The notes beneath the pieces were generated by a model. The model made no database searches, was not told where the DNA came from, and was given only the letters and a program-made list of their open reading frames with translations. A stretch of 52,494 nucleotides of DNA. Source: a virus. Position numbers and translations under genes: made by a program. The stretch lies in IMG/VR virus record IMGVR_UViG_3300032931_000510, positions 1 through 52,494 of that record, one strand, 5' to 3'. Shown in pieces: positions 33,691 to 41,204 of the stretch (positions are counted from its first letter, which is position 1; each line of letters opens with the position of its first letter).

Positions 33691-33717
33691 CATGCGAATT
33701 AATAGTAAGTGGAGAAC

Positions 33718-33978
33718 TTACCGGGCGGAGATGCTGAGACCCTGGGCCGCCTTGGTCGGCGTACCGAGGCGATACACACCCACCTTGGAACCATCAGCGC
33801 GGCGCTTGGTGTTCAGGTAGATTGGATAGCCATCCTTCCGAAGGCGCCAAATGGTGGCGGTCACATTGGCCGCACCAAAATACTTGGCTGCTTGTGCCAC
33901 AGAGAAGGTATTATACCCCGTCTGCTTCTGCAAAAACGCCAACATCCGATCCTTCACGCCCATCTTACGATCACTCAT
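33718..33978 (-). CDS. Small winged-helix/HTH DNA-binding protein
   Basis: About 86 residues from MSDRKMGVKDRMLAFLQK. TFSVAQAAKYFGAANVTATIWRLRKDGYPIYLNTKR is a winged-helix layout: helix, recognition helix (NVTATIWRLRKDG) and a beta wing. It is a probable transcription regulator, fitting its strong promoter and its own terminator, which make it a monocistronic unit. ATG at 33978 with AAGAGG is preferred; a start at 34062 would give a 28-residue extension and a shorter leader. Confidence 0.75.
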   Translation of the reverse strand: MSDRKMGVKDRMLAFLQKQTGYNTFSVAQAAKYFGAANVTATIWRLRKDGYPIYLNTKRRADGSKVGVYRLGTPTKAAQGLSISAR

Positions 33979-34088
33979 TACAAACCTCTTATAATTATTT
34001 GGGACTCGCTTGAATTGGGGGAGTCCCATCACCCAGATCACTGTTTCCTGATTCATACTCATTCAATCCAGGAGAACTTTATGATGTT

Positions 34089-34117
34089 ATAATAACACAA
34101 TTTCATCTGTTTGTCAA
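34089..34117 (-). promoter_or_regulatory. Sigma70-type promoter of the HTH gene
   Basis: Minus strand: TTGACA (34112-34117), 17-bp spacer ending ATTGTGT, TATTAT (34089-34094). The leader is about 104 bases to ATG 33978, or 20 to the alternative ATG 34062. Confidence 0.7.
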
Positions 34118-34133
34118 GAACTATTTTTCGTGC

Positions 34134-34460
34134 CTACCAGACATCCATTCGGGCATCGGCATTCAAGGCCAGACCACCGATCTCCCAGGCAGGGGTATCG
34201 GCGCTATGACTCATCATACCACGAATGGCATTTTTGAGTAACTTAATCCGTTCCCTCTGTTGATCGGTTTCAATCAGCAGGACATGGGTCATGGCACCCT
34301 GGAACTTGAAGGCATCCAAGATTTCTTTGTGGGGTGCGGTCTCCCAGGAAGGATGCACATTGGTATTGGCATCGGCCACGAGGACGCGCCGCTTCATCTG
34401 CATCAACTCAAATTTGACCTGGTCGAGTTCTGTTTTGAGTTTGGCAATCTCGTCTTCCAT
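34134..34460 (-). CDS. Small coiled-coil hypothetical protein
   Basis: A 108-residue protein with a clear N-terminal coiled coil (EDEIAKLKTELDQVKFELMQMKRRV), then a His/Glu-containing middle and a QQRERIKLLKNAIRGMM helix. No family recognised. It begins one base after the stop of the lysine-rich small gene. Confidence 0.55.
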   Translation of the reverse strand: MEDEIAKLKTELDQVKFELMQMKRRVLVADANTNVHPSWETAPHKEILDAFKFQGAMTHVLLIETDQQRERIKLLKNAIRGMMSHSADTPAWEIGGLALNADARMDVW

Positions 34461-34461
34461 G

Positions 34462-34632
34462 TTAGTACTCTGTCATTCCTGCCGCACCGTCCAGGATTCT
34501 ATTGATATCCGCATACTCAGTGCCATTGAACAAATTATACAATTTATCCATTTCCTCTGAGGACGCATCCACATATTCCACGGATTCAGTCTTCTTCGTG
34601 GTCTTCTTTTTTATCGTCTTATTCTTTTTCAT
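34462..34632 (-). CDS. 56-residue lysine-rich small protein
   Basis: A short frame with an AGAGGAA site six bases before ATG 34632. The first 15 residues are very basic (KKNKTIKKKTTKKT), the rest acidic and helical (EEMDKLYNLFNGTEY, ADINRILDG). This is typical of a small phage protein that could bind nucleic acid or a host enzyme. It overlaps the 3' end of the next upstream gene by 14 bases. Confidence 0.55.
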   Translation of the reverse strand: MKKNKTIKKKTTKKTESVEYVDASSEEMDKLYNLFNGTEYADINRILDGAAGMTEY

Positions 34633-34783
34633 AATCAAATTCCTCTAGTTGATCCACGCGGCCCACATAGCATCGTGCCACATCTTTATTATGTTCACCA
34701 TTCTCCACGGCCCACTTGGCCTCCTCTTTCGATTCAGCAAACACATTATACACGCAGATGCTATTTACCTCAAACTTTTTCAT
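34619..34783 (-). CDS. 54-residue small conserved-looking protein
   Basis: About 54 residues: KKFEVNSICVYNVFAESKEEAKWAVENG..., a compact beta-alpha fold as in small phage proteins related to 'YVxAxxxEEA' families. ATG at 34783 has AAGGAGA, the strongest local site, and excludes the longer frame. It overlaps the MESH1-like stop by 14 bases. Function unknown. Confidence 0.6.
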   Translation of the reverse strand: MKKFEVNSICVYNVFAESKEEAKWAVENGEHNKDVARCYVGRVDQLEEFDYEKE

Positions 34784-35285
34784 GATTCTCCTTCCAGATT
34801 TCATACGCTTCGGCCCACAACTCAGGGTCCCCTTTGCACAAGAACGACAACAGGTCCCGCAGTTCACTTAAAAACACCTTGGCAAATTTAGGATCGTGTT
34901 CGATGATACTCTTGGCATTATCGATCGAATCTGCTAACTTGATTGTCTGGGCTTCAGCAGGGGCCCTGTGTAATCGCTTGCACTCCGAGACTTTACGGAA
35001 TGCTCGATTCCCTGGGACTTCCACTTTGGTCAGCCAGCGCACAAGGTCCAAGACTTCACGGCCGAATTCATGCAGCAAGGTGGCTTCGGACACTTGGGTA
35101 TCCTCTAGGACATCATGCAGCAAGGCCGCACAGATCATGGCTTCGGTGCCGCCATGTTCGCCGACGAGGGTCGCCACCGCCAGGGGATGCACAATATAGG
35201 GCTCATTGGTATACTTGCGAGACTGACCCATGGCACCGTGAGCGGCCGTCGCAAACACCCTGGCTTTTTCAATCAAGTTCATCAT
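34770..35285 (-). CDS. MESH1/SpoT-like HD-domain (p)ppGpp hydrolase
   Basis: A 171-residue single-domain HD hydrolase. His33 (YIVHPLAVA), His57-Asp58 (ALLHDVLEDT), Glu61-Asp62 and Asp119 (KLADSIDNA) match the manganese site and catalytic residues of MESH1 and the SpoT hydrolase domain; the N-terminal AAHGAMGQSRKYTNEPY is also diagnostic. MESH1-type enzymes cleave pyrophosphate from ppGpp, or phosphate from NADPH in animals. In a phage it would counter the host stringent response. The synthetase domain is absent. Confidence 0.85.
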   Translation of the reverse strand: MMNLIEKARVFATAAHGAMGQSRKYTNEPYIVHPLAVATLVGEHGGTEAMICAALLHDVLEDTQVSEATLLHEFGREVLDLVRWLTKVEVPGNRAFRKVSECKRLHRAPAEAQTIKLADSIDNAKSIIEHDPKFAKVFLSELRDLLSFLCKGDPELWAEAYEIWKENHEKV

Positions 35286-35305
35286 ACACTTCCCATCTTG
35301 CGGTC

Positions 35306-36526
35306 TTAAATTGTCGCATCCAGAGGTGATTCCTCTGTCGGCACCGCCGTAGGTGCCGCTGGGACCTCTTCCGGCATGACCGTCGGGTCGATCTTGGTAT
35401 ACATATCTAAGAAGGCCACATTGGTCTCCCGATCAAAGCGGTTCAGGCAATAGCCAATTGCTTTCATCCGATCACCGAAGATCCCATAGGCGCGGGTAAT
35501 ATGGACCAAGCGCCGAGTAGAGATCACTTCATTACAGCCCTGTTCCTCAAAGGTTCGGCGAATCGTCGTGGCCCAGGTGACCAGATACTCCGCGAATTGA
35601 TCGTCGGCACGGCCAGCACTCACCAATTCCTTTCGGACGATCTTGCGCTCCACCGCTTCAGGCGCCCAATCCTGTTCCAAGGTAATCGGGAACCGCTCAA
35701 GAAACGCCTCGTTGAGGATATTCGTAAACATATATCGGCCGTCCTCAGACCCCTTGCCTTTGGTATTCGCGGTTGCAATGACCGTGAAGCCCGCAAACGG
35801 GGTGACCACTTCGTTCTTCTTCTTCAGCAAGAACGGTTTCCCTTCAAGCACTCGCTGAAGGCAGGACAAATTCTGGGCGCCATAATCGATTTCATCGATC
35901 AACAGCACCGCACCATGACGCGCGGCCACCGTGACCGGACCATCACGCCAGACCATCTGATTATCGAGCAACACAAAGTTGCCGAGCAGATCGCTTTCAT
36001 CGGTATCCGGCGTCATAGACACACACACAAATTTCCGTTTGACCTGGGCACAAATCTGTTCGATAGACATCGACTTGCCGTTGCCAGAATGTCCAGTGAT
36101 AAACACCGGATAAAACTCGCCCGATTCGATGATCGAACGGAGATCGTGATAATTCCCAAAGGGAATATAATTGGGATAGGGTTTCGGTACCAGGTTCGAT
36201 GATTCTAGATCGGTCACCAATGACTGAATGCGAGGACCAGACACCACAGACAGCGGCCGCGTGACGGCTTCAACGGTATCCACGGTCGGCTGAGCCTTCG
36301 GCTGAGCCTGCGTCACAGACTTGGCCCCGGCAGCCGTCTTATGAAACGGGTTCTTATACAAACCACGCTTGACTCGGCACTCAGGATCTTTCGTAAACCA
36401 TTGGGGGACCTTGACTGCATTTTGTTCGCACAATGCCGTCAGATCATCCAAGGAAATCGTCGGTTCGACTAATTCGCTTAACAGGGCCACAATTTTATCT
36501 CTAGAACTATTCTTGGTCACTTGCAT
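35306..36526 (-). CDS. cobS: CobS-like MoxR-type AAA+ ATPase
   Basis: A 406-residue AAA+ protein. The N-terminal 100 residues carry a small domain (WFTKDPECRVKRGLYKNPF) and a Pro/Thr-rich linker. Walker A is GHSGNGKS at 145-152, Walker B VLLIDEIDYG at 207-216, and RYMFTNILNEAFLERFP the arginine finger/sensor region of CobS. CobS works with CobT in cobalt insertion, but phage CobS-like proteins likely act as MoxR chaperones; the CobT-like partner is the next upstream gene. ATG at 36526 is very near an AAGGAG site; a GTG two codons later has better spacing. Confidence 0.85.
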   Translation of the reverse strand: MQVTKNSSRDKIVALLSELVEPTISLDDLTALCEQNAVKVPQWFTKDPECRVKRGLYKNPFHKTAAGAKSVTQAQPKAQPTVDTVEAVTRPLSVVSGPRIQSLVTDLESSNLVPKPYPNYIPFGNYHDLRSIIESGEFYPVFITGHSGNGKSMSIEQICAQVKRKFVCVSMTPDTDESDLLGNFVLLDNQMVWRDGPVTVAARHGAVLLIDEIDYGAQNLSCLQRVLEGKPFLLKKKNEVVTPFAGFTVIATANTKGKGSEDGRYMFTNILNEAFLERFPITLEQDWAPEAVERKIVRKELVSAGRADDQFAEYLVTWATTIRRTFEEQGCNEVISTRRLVHITRAYGIFGDRMKAIGYCLNRFDRETNVAFLDMYTKIDPTVMPEEVPAAPTAVPTEESPLDATI

Positions 36527-36562
36527 TCTCCTTGTTTGAAACTCGTCAATCTCTATAGTGTA

Positions 36563-36591
36563 ATTATCGCATAACCCCTCAGAAATGTCAA
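36563..36591 (-). promoter_or_regulatory. Sigma70-type promoter of the CobS-like gene
   Basis: Minus strand: TTGACA (36586-36591), 17-bp spacer starting TTTC, GATAAT (36563-36568); start near 36556, 30-base leader. The shared 18-nt repeat sits exactly 14 bases upstream of the -35 box. Confidence 0.7.
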
Positions 36592-36605
36592 CACAAAAGA
36601 CTCAG

Positions 36606-36623
36606 ATTAGAGGATTATAATGT
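36606..36623 (-). repeat. 18-nt repeat copy A, upstream of the CobS-like promoter
   Basis: Identical to 39019-39036; minus strand ACATTATAATCCTCTAAT. The gap to the -35 box is 14 bases, as in copy B. It could be an operator, an activator site or an additional -10 element (TATAAT). Confidence 0.7.
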
Positions 36624-36647
36624 GCTGACATTTCAAAGAGTTACGCA

Positions 36648-38969
36648 TTATCTCGCAATTTTCTCAATGAACCGCGAGACCAGGATTCGATTGCTATACT
36701 TGGCTTTGCCCTGCTTGATAAACGCTTGCGACAACTTACGGGCCGTCACGGTGCCCTTGATCGTGATCGCGGCATCCTTCACGACCAGCGAGTCTCCATC
36801 AGGCAGCAGATAGAATCGATCATAGCCTGAGGTCCAGCTTTCCAAGAACTTTTCGCTCTTGAGCCGCTTGGCCAAGACCTTTGATTGCAGCATCAATAGT
36901 CTTCGTGCCTCTCGGGTGTGGAATTGCCCGACGGTGCCGGTGGCACCCTTTTCCGGTACATAGTATTGGACAATATCCGACGAGGTGCCACCGATAAAGA
37001 ACCCGTAAATCCCGATCCCACAGGATTTTCTCAAGAGATTCATGAGGCCACAGGTCGTGGCACGATAGCCATCAGAGGCCATCAACATCACTTGGGTGTT
37101 ATCCGCTGGATTGCGAAGATAGACCCGCTCACGGTCACTATTAAAACGAGTTGAGTGATTATCAAGATCAACATAACTCGTGGTATGATTGGCATCGCCA
37201 TCATGCACAATCACCAGATTCACCAGGTCCAATCGTCGGGCCGTCTTGAATTCCTTAATGATCGGCAACATGGCCACCAAGGCTTCATCCAATGGTGTGC
37301 TATCCAACGATTCTTCGGGTAACTCCGTCAAGATATCCTGGTTATACATGTGATTATTGGCATTATTATGATGGGGGTTATATGATGGATACTTGTGATT
37401 GGAATACGCTTCCGCCAAGGCCAATTGATTCATCATCGCCTGTGTGAACTGTTGCCCCTGCATATTCGAATTAATGATCTCCCTCAGGCCCAGGGTACCC
37501 ATCGTCAAGGTACCGGGAATCTTCTCAAACGAATGTGTGGCAGGGAGATATCGGTTATCGCTCTTTCGGTCCGCTACCCCATAGGCAACAAACGGGATAT
37601 TGACCTTCCGGCAAAAGCTTGCCAGAATAAGGATCTGCTCGATGGCACCCTTCATCTGGTTCCGCATCGAACCAGACTTATCTAACAATAACACCAGACC
37701 GTGACTCTTGCCCTGTTGTAAGGTCGTGATCTTCTTGAAAATACTATCCTCGGTCCGAAACAAGCCCAGTTTCGACATATTGATATCGCCCGAGTCTGCC
37801 ACTTTAGCCCGGATGAACTTCTTGGCCGCTTTCTTCATTTCGAATTCTTTGACCATCGTATTGATATACGACTGGTTTTTCTCTTGAAATTGCACCAATA
37901 ATTCATGTGATCGCTGGGTGTTATTGAGCACCCTCGTCAACTTCTCATTGACCACTTTTTGTGAGGTGACCACATTCTTGATATTCACCGTAGGGATATC
38001 AATATAGCGGGTCATGGGCGCATCTTTGGCATTCAACAGATGTTCGTTGGCTCGAAACGCTTCCTCGGTTTTTGCAGAAGGAACAAATTCCTCACTGGAT
38101 TCGCCCCCAGTACCGTCAGCATCTTTCTTACCTTTTTCGTCGCCATCTTCGTCTTCGCCATCTTCGTCGCCGTCCTCGTCGCCATCTTCGTCTTCGCCAT
38201 CTTCGCCATCTTCGCCATCTTCGCCATCTTCGTCTTCGCCATCTTCGTCTTCGCCATCTTCGCCGCCTTCTTCGCCGTCTTCATCTTCGTATTCGTCTCC
38301 GGCCTCTTCTTCGTCGCCCTCTTCTTCGTCGCCCGACAAGCTATCGGACATATCCTGCATCTTTTGCTTTTTATTGTCGCGGTCTTCCTGTTGTTCTTTT
38401 TTCGAGTATTCCCAAATTTTATCAGTGGCATCGAGGACATCGGCCCATGATTCCGCTTTCTCGACCAGCGCCAACAAGGCCCGTTCTTGTGTGTTGAACC
38501 GAATATTCATCGCAAACCCCATTTTGCAATGGAGATTAATACGATCAATAAAAAACAGGGTGGAAGTATCGGTGCCCTTGACTTTGAACAAATCCCGTTC
38601 ATGGAGCGTATTGTACGCCTTGATAAACGGTCTCCGCAAGCCGGGGTACTGTCTCTTGATAAGCTTTTCGATACGGGCATCCTCAACGATATTGAGAAAA
38701 TGCTTATAGGATTGCTGCCGCTTGGTCTGACCCGTGATGGCCGAATGCCATCCAGCAAACGGGGTATTTCTGGCATGGGAAATTTCATGGCCGAGCAACA
38801 TATCGTACATATCGCCATCCATGGCTTCCCATACCGGACAATTCAAGACCCGATTTTTGAGATCAAAGGAGGCGGTACTGAGTTTCGGGTTATGCTCAAC
38901 CCGGATGTTCTCGGTGGCCAGTAATTTTGCGAGGAGTGATTTCGATTCAATCTGTGTGTTATTCATCAT
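36648..38969 (-). CDS. cobT: CobT-like protein: HExxH metallopeptidase-like N-terminus, acidic linker, VWA domain
   Basis: A 773-residue protein. LLGHEISHARNTP puts an HExxH zinc-site motif at 61-65. A very acidic stretch (about residues 210-280, Glu/Asp/Gly repeats) follows, as in CobT. The C-terminal half is a VWA domain with the MIDAS motif LLLDKSGSMR near 429 and VIVHDGDANHTT. CobT pairs with CobS-type AAA+ proteins, and the CobS-like gene is next door with the same regulatory repeat, so the two probably form one MoxR-VWA complex with protein-remodelling activity. The mRNA is predicted to start at the ATG. Confidence 0.85.
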   Translation of the reverse strand: MMNNTQIESKSLLAKLLATENIRVEHNPKLSTASFDLKNRVLNCPVWEAMDGDMYDMLLGHEISHARNTPFAGWHSAITGQTKRQQSYKHFLNIVEDARIEKLIKRQYPGLRRPFIKAYNTLHERDLFKVKGTDTSTLFFIDRINLHCKMGFAMNIRFNTQERALLALVEKAESWADVLDATDKIWEYSKKEQQEDRDNKKQKMQDMSDSLSGDEEEGDEEEAGDEYEDEDGEEGGEDGEDEDGEDEDGEDGEDGEDGEDEDGDEDGDEDGEDEDGDEKGKKDADGTGGESSEEFVPSAKTEEAFRANEHLLNAKDAPMTRYIDIPTVNIKNVVTSQKVVNEKLTRVLNNTQRSHELLVQFQEKNQSYINTMVKEFEMKKAAKKFIRAKVADSGDINMSKLGLFRTEDSIFKKITTLQQGKSHGLVLLLDKSGSMRNQMKGAIEQILILASFCRKVNIPFVAYGVADRKSDNRYLPATHSFEKIPGTLTMGTLGLREIINSNMQGQQFTQAMMNQLALAEAYSNHKYPSYNPHHNNANNHMYNQDILTELPEESLDSTPLDEALVAMLPIIKEFKTARRLDLVNLVIVHDGDANHTTSYVDLDNHSTRFNSDRERVYLRNPADNTQVMLMASDGYRATTCGLMNLLRKSCGIGIYGFFIGGTSSDIVQYYVPEKGATGTVGQFHTREARRLLMLQSKVLAKRLKSEKFLESWTSGYDRFYLLPDGDSLVVKDAAITIKGTVTARKLSQAFIKQGKAKYSNRILVSRFIEKIAR
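38138..38340 (-). repeat. Tandem 9-base units coding an acidic linker
   Basis: Repeated CTTCGCCAT-type units on the plus strand encode the Glu-Asp-Gly linker of the CobT-like protein. The tract is low-complexity and may vary in length. Confidence 0.75.
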
Positions 38970-38975
38970 GGTGTT

Positions 38976-39004
38976 AGAATAACATAGTCGGCAAAATTAG
39001 TCAA
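38976..39004 (-). promoter_or_regulatory. Sigma70-type promoter of the CobT-like gene, leaderless start predicted
   Basis: Minus strand: TTGACT (38999-39004), 17-bp spacer, TATTCT (38976-38981). A start 7 bases downstream coincides with the A of ATG 38969. Copy B of the 18-nt repeat is 14 bases upstream of the -35 box. Confidence 0.65.
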
Positions 39005-39018
39005 TAACAAAATGCAAC

Positions 39019-39036
39019 ATTAGAGGATTATAATGT
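39019..39036 (-). repeat. 18-nt repeat copy B, upstream of the CobT-like promoter
   Basis: Identical to 36606-36623 and at the same 14-base distance from the -35 box. See copy A. Confidence 0.7.
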
Positions 39037-39173
39037 CCAAAACTGAACATCAATAATATCAATGAGTTATGAAATTATAACTGATTTTAGTATTTTTTAT
39101 GGGGGTGTGGGATAGATCCACTTGAGGAGAGATCGACCGTCCTGGACCGTTCTAGGAGGTTCTAGAACATAAT
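39037..39173 (-). other. AT-rich and structured intergenic stretch after the methyltransferase
   Basis: No ORF. A 7-bp stem GTTCTAG/CTAGAAC lies just after the methyltransferase stop, without a T-run, and AGTTAT/ATAACT with a 6-base loop sits at 39065-39082. A weak terminator or processing site is possible. Confidence 0.35.
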
Positions 39174-40772
39174 CTAGACCGGCTTCTGGAAGACATACAG
39201 CGGTTCATATTTGAGGTACAAGCCATTAGACTTGCAAAAGTTACGAGTTTTGGGGATTCCCGTTTCGGTATCGCGCCGATTGCCGCCTGGCATCGATGCC
39301 AAGGCCATCTTATACTTTTTCTTGAATGTGAGACCATACTGAGCAAACAACTGACAGGAATCCGATTCTAGCGGTAGAACCTCACCACTGAATTCAGCAT
39401 CGGCGATATTCCAGACCACATAGCCTCCAGGTCGAAGCCATTGGGCAATCGTCTTGATGGTTTCCTCAAGAAATTCCGTCTTCCATGCCGCATACCCCGT
39501 AAACTTGATACAGGATTGCTCAGGATCTTCTGAATAGCGTTCCTTGGAGAAGTACGGAGGACTGGTAAAGACCAAACTCACCTTCCCTTTGTATTGCTGG
39601 AAGGCGGGATCAAACTGCATCATTTCAGATCCAAGCTGCCAGAACTTGAAGTCATTATGAGGAATCGCCCACAGGCCACTCCGTAGCACATGGGTCCGAT
39701 AGAAATCATATATCTCGTGGTATTTCGTCCGTCCTGGGGTCGTGTTATGGTCGGTATTGGGATCATTACCCAGATAGGTCAGATGCCGAGTATCGTCGGC
39801 CGACAGGGCCCCCACCAAACGACCGCCCCAGCCGCTCGACGGGTCCCAGACGATAATGTTCTCGTCCTTTCGAAAGTCTTTGGTAAAGGTATCATAGATC
39901 CACTTGGCAATCGGTGGGGGAAAATTCACGGCGTACTGACTAAAGGAAATCCGAAAGGACTTGAATCCTACAGGAAACAACTGTTGCCCTTTTTGATAAA
40001 TCCGAATACGATAGGACTCAGACCGTTCCCAATCAATGTTGGTACGACACTGAGACGGAATCAGCTCGCCTAGTGATTCGATCTCTGTCCGAGTGATGGC
40101 CAGTTGTTGGACGGTTTTCAGGGCGTCGTTGTGTCCGGTATAGCCTTGTTCGTCATCAAACGGTCCGAGCCAATAATCCACACCATGATCCCGTTTCCGA
40201 TAATCGTGTTCAAATTGACGAATCCAATCCACCGCTGTCTCGGCCGTGGGATACTGTTCATACTGGACCAGATCATTCGGTTGTGCCGGGACGGAATAGT
40301 GATAAAACGAATCGCGCTTGAAATGTCGTGTGGCATAGGTCACAAACCGATCCAACAATTCATCTTGCACAAAAAAGTCATAGATCGAACGACCTGAACC
40401 GGCATCCTTGGTATAATTGATTCGGGTCTTCAGCATCGTCGGAAAGAATTGATTGACGGCATTCCCCAAACGCGAGGAGATACGAATCACATCGAGTTCA
40501 TTCGTCAGTTCATCCTTCACTAGAATCGTCTTGTTCTTGGTGTCCAGATAGGTGAAATCGTGAAGTTCCTGGAATTGCCTACACAGTTCTTCCATTGGGG
40601 CCCCAGCGACCGGAGGCTGCCCCTCATGATCCCAGAGATGGACCACCAACTTTCGGAGATCAATGATCCACTGACGAAACTCATCGGTCGTCATGACCAA
40701 GACTTGATCGAAGGTGATATTGATCGGTGAGTTGAGGAATTGGGCATTCTTTTCATAGAAATATTGTGTCAT
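39174..40772 (-). CDS. DNA methyltransferase with TSPPY motif
   Basis: A 532-residue protein. The C-terminal half is a class I methylase: IIVWDPSSGWGGRLVGAL (near 325) is motif I, LVFTSPPYFSKERYSEDP (near 407) the catalytic S/TPPY motif IV, and WLRPGGYVVWNIAD motif V-VI. TSPPY is typical of N4-cytosine or N6-adenine DNA methylases of the beta group. The N-terminal 250 residues have no known domain; they may recognise DNA. It would protect phage DNA from host restriction. No restriction partner is adjacent. The start overlaps the SLOG gene stop (ATGA). Confidence 0.8.
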   Translation of the reverse strand: MTQYFYEKNAQFLNSPINITFDQVLVMTTDEFRQWIIDLRKLVVHLWDHEGQPPVAGAPMEELCRQFQELHDFTYLDTKNKTILVKDELTNELDVIRISSRLGNAVNQFFPTMLKTRINYTKDAGSGRSIYDFFVQDELLDRFVTYATRHFKRDSFYHYSVPAQPNDLVQYEQYPTAETAVDWIRQFEHDYRKRDHGVDYWLGPFDDEQGYTGHNDALKTVQQLAITRTEIESLGELIPSQCRTNIDWERSESYRIRIYQKGQQLFPVGFKSFRISFSQYAVNFPPPIAKWIYDTFTKDFRKDENIIVWDPSSGWGGRLVGALSADDTRHLTYLGNDPNTDHNTTPGRTKYHEIYDFYRTHVLRSGLWAIPHNDFKFWQLGSEMMQFDPAFQQYKGKVSLVFTSPPYFSKERYSEDPEQSCIKFTGYAAWKTEFLEETIKTIAQWLRPGGYVVWNIADAEFSGEVLPLESDSCQLFAQYGLTFKKKYKMALASMPGGNRRDTETGIPKTRNFCKSNGLYLKYEPLYVFQKPV

Positions 40773-41170
40773 AGCGGCAATGTCCCTGCGGTGGTTGTGG
40801 TATTGGAATGGTTGAAGTGTTGGATCAGTAGCTTATGTGTCTTGGCGCGTCTGAGCATGTCCTTGGTGCCCTTGGACTGGGCGAGATCATCATGGAAGGC
40901 AAAGACGAGATCCGGTTGACCCTCATCGATCATCTGTTGATTGCGAAGTGGTCCCGCGATTTTTCCATGATCTTCCCAACGGGCGCGATATTCGAGATAG
41001 GGGATCGTGTGAATCTGTGCGACCTGACGGGCACAGGAATCCGCACCCGTGGCACCACCTTCAATAATCATCGAGGGTTGATACCAGAGGAGTATCCGCT
41101 CGATCATCTCAAAGTCGGTCCAGTTTCGATCACCACAGACCAGGATGCGTTTGTGCTTATTAAAAATCAT
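40769..41170 (-). CDS. DUF2493/SLOG-domain protein
   Basis: About 133 residues. RILVCGDRNWTDFEMIERILL and MIIEGGATGADSCARQVAQ are the nucleotide-binding loops of the DUF2493 group of the SLOG superfamily, which senses or processes nucleotide-derived ligands. ARWEDHGKIAGPLRNQQMIDEGQPDLVFAFHDD is the conserved middle. ATG at 41170 is adjacent to a -10 box; the predicted mRNA begins within one base of it. It sits upstream of the methyltransferase in a short operon. Confidence 0.85.
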   Translation of the reverse strand: MIFNKHKRILVCGDRNWTDFEMIERILLWYQPSMIIEGGATGADSCARQVAQIHTIPYLEYRARWEDHGKIAGPLRNQQMIDEGQPDLVFAFHDDLAQSKGTKDMLRRAKTHKLLIQHFNHSNTTTTAGTLPL

Positions 41171-41175
41171 AGGAC

Positions 41176-41204
41176 AGTATAACACAGATCAACAGAAAAG
41201 TCAA
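41176..41204 (-). promoter_or_regulatory. Sigma70-type promoter of the SLOG gene, near-leaderless start
   Basis: Minus strand: TTGACT (41199-41204), 17-bp spacer starting TTTC and ending TGTGT, TATACT (41176-41181). A start at 41169 lies one base inside the ATG (41170). Confidence 0.75.

Noticed and set aside
36624-36653. Possible plus-strand promoter (CTGACA, 17 bp, TTATCT)
   Set aside because: It has weak hexamers, lies at the end of the CobT-like gene and leads to no plus-strand gene.
38138-38340. CRISPR-like short repeats
   Set aside because: The 9-base units are contiguous, without spacers, and encode the acidic linker of the CobT-like protein.
35306-38969. True cobaltochelatase (vitamin B12 synthesis)
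   Set aside because: There is no CobN or other cobalamin gene in the window and the VWA protein carries an extra HExxH domain; names are kept only as family labels.
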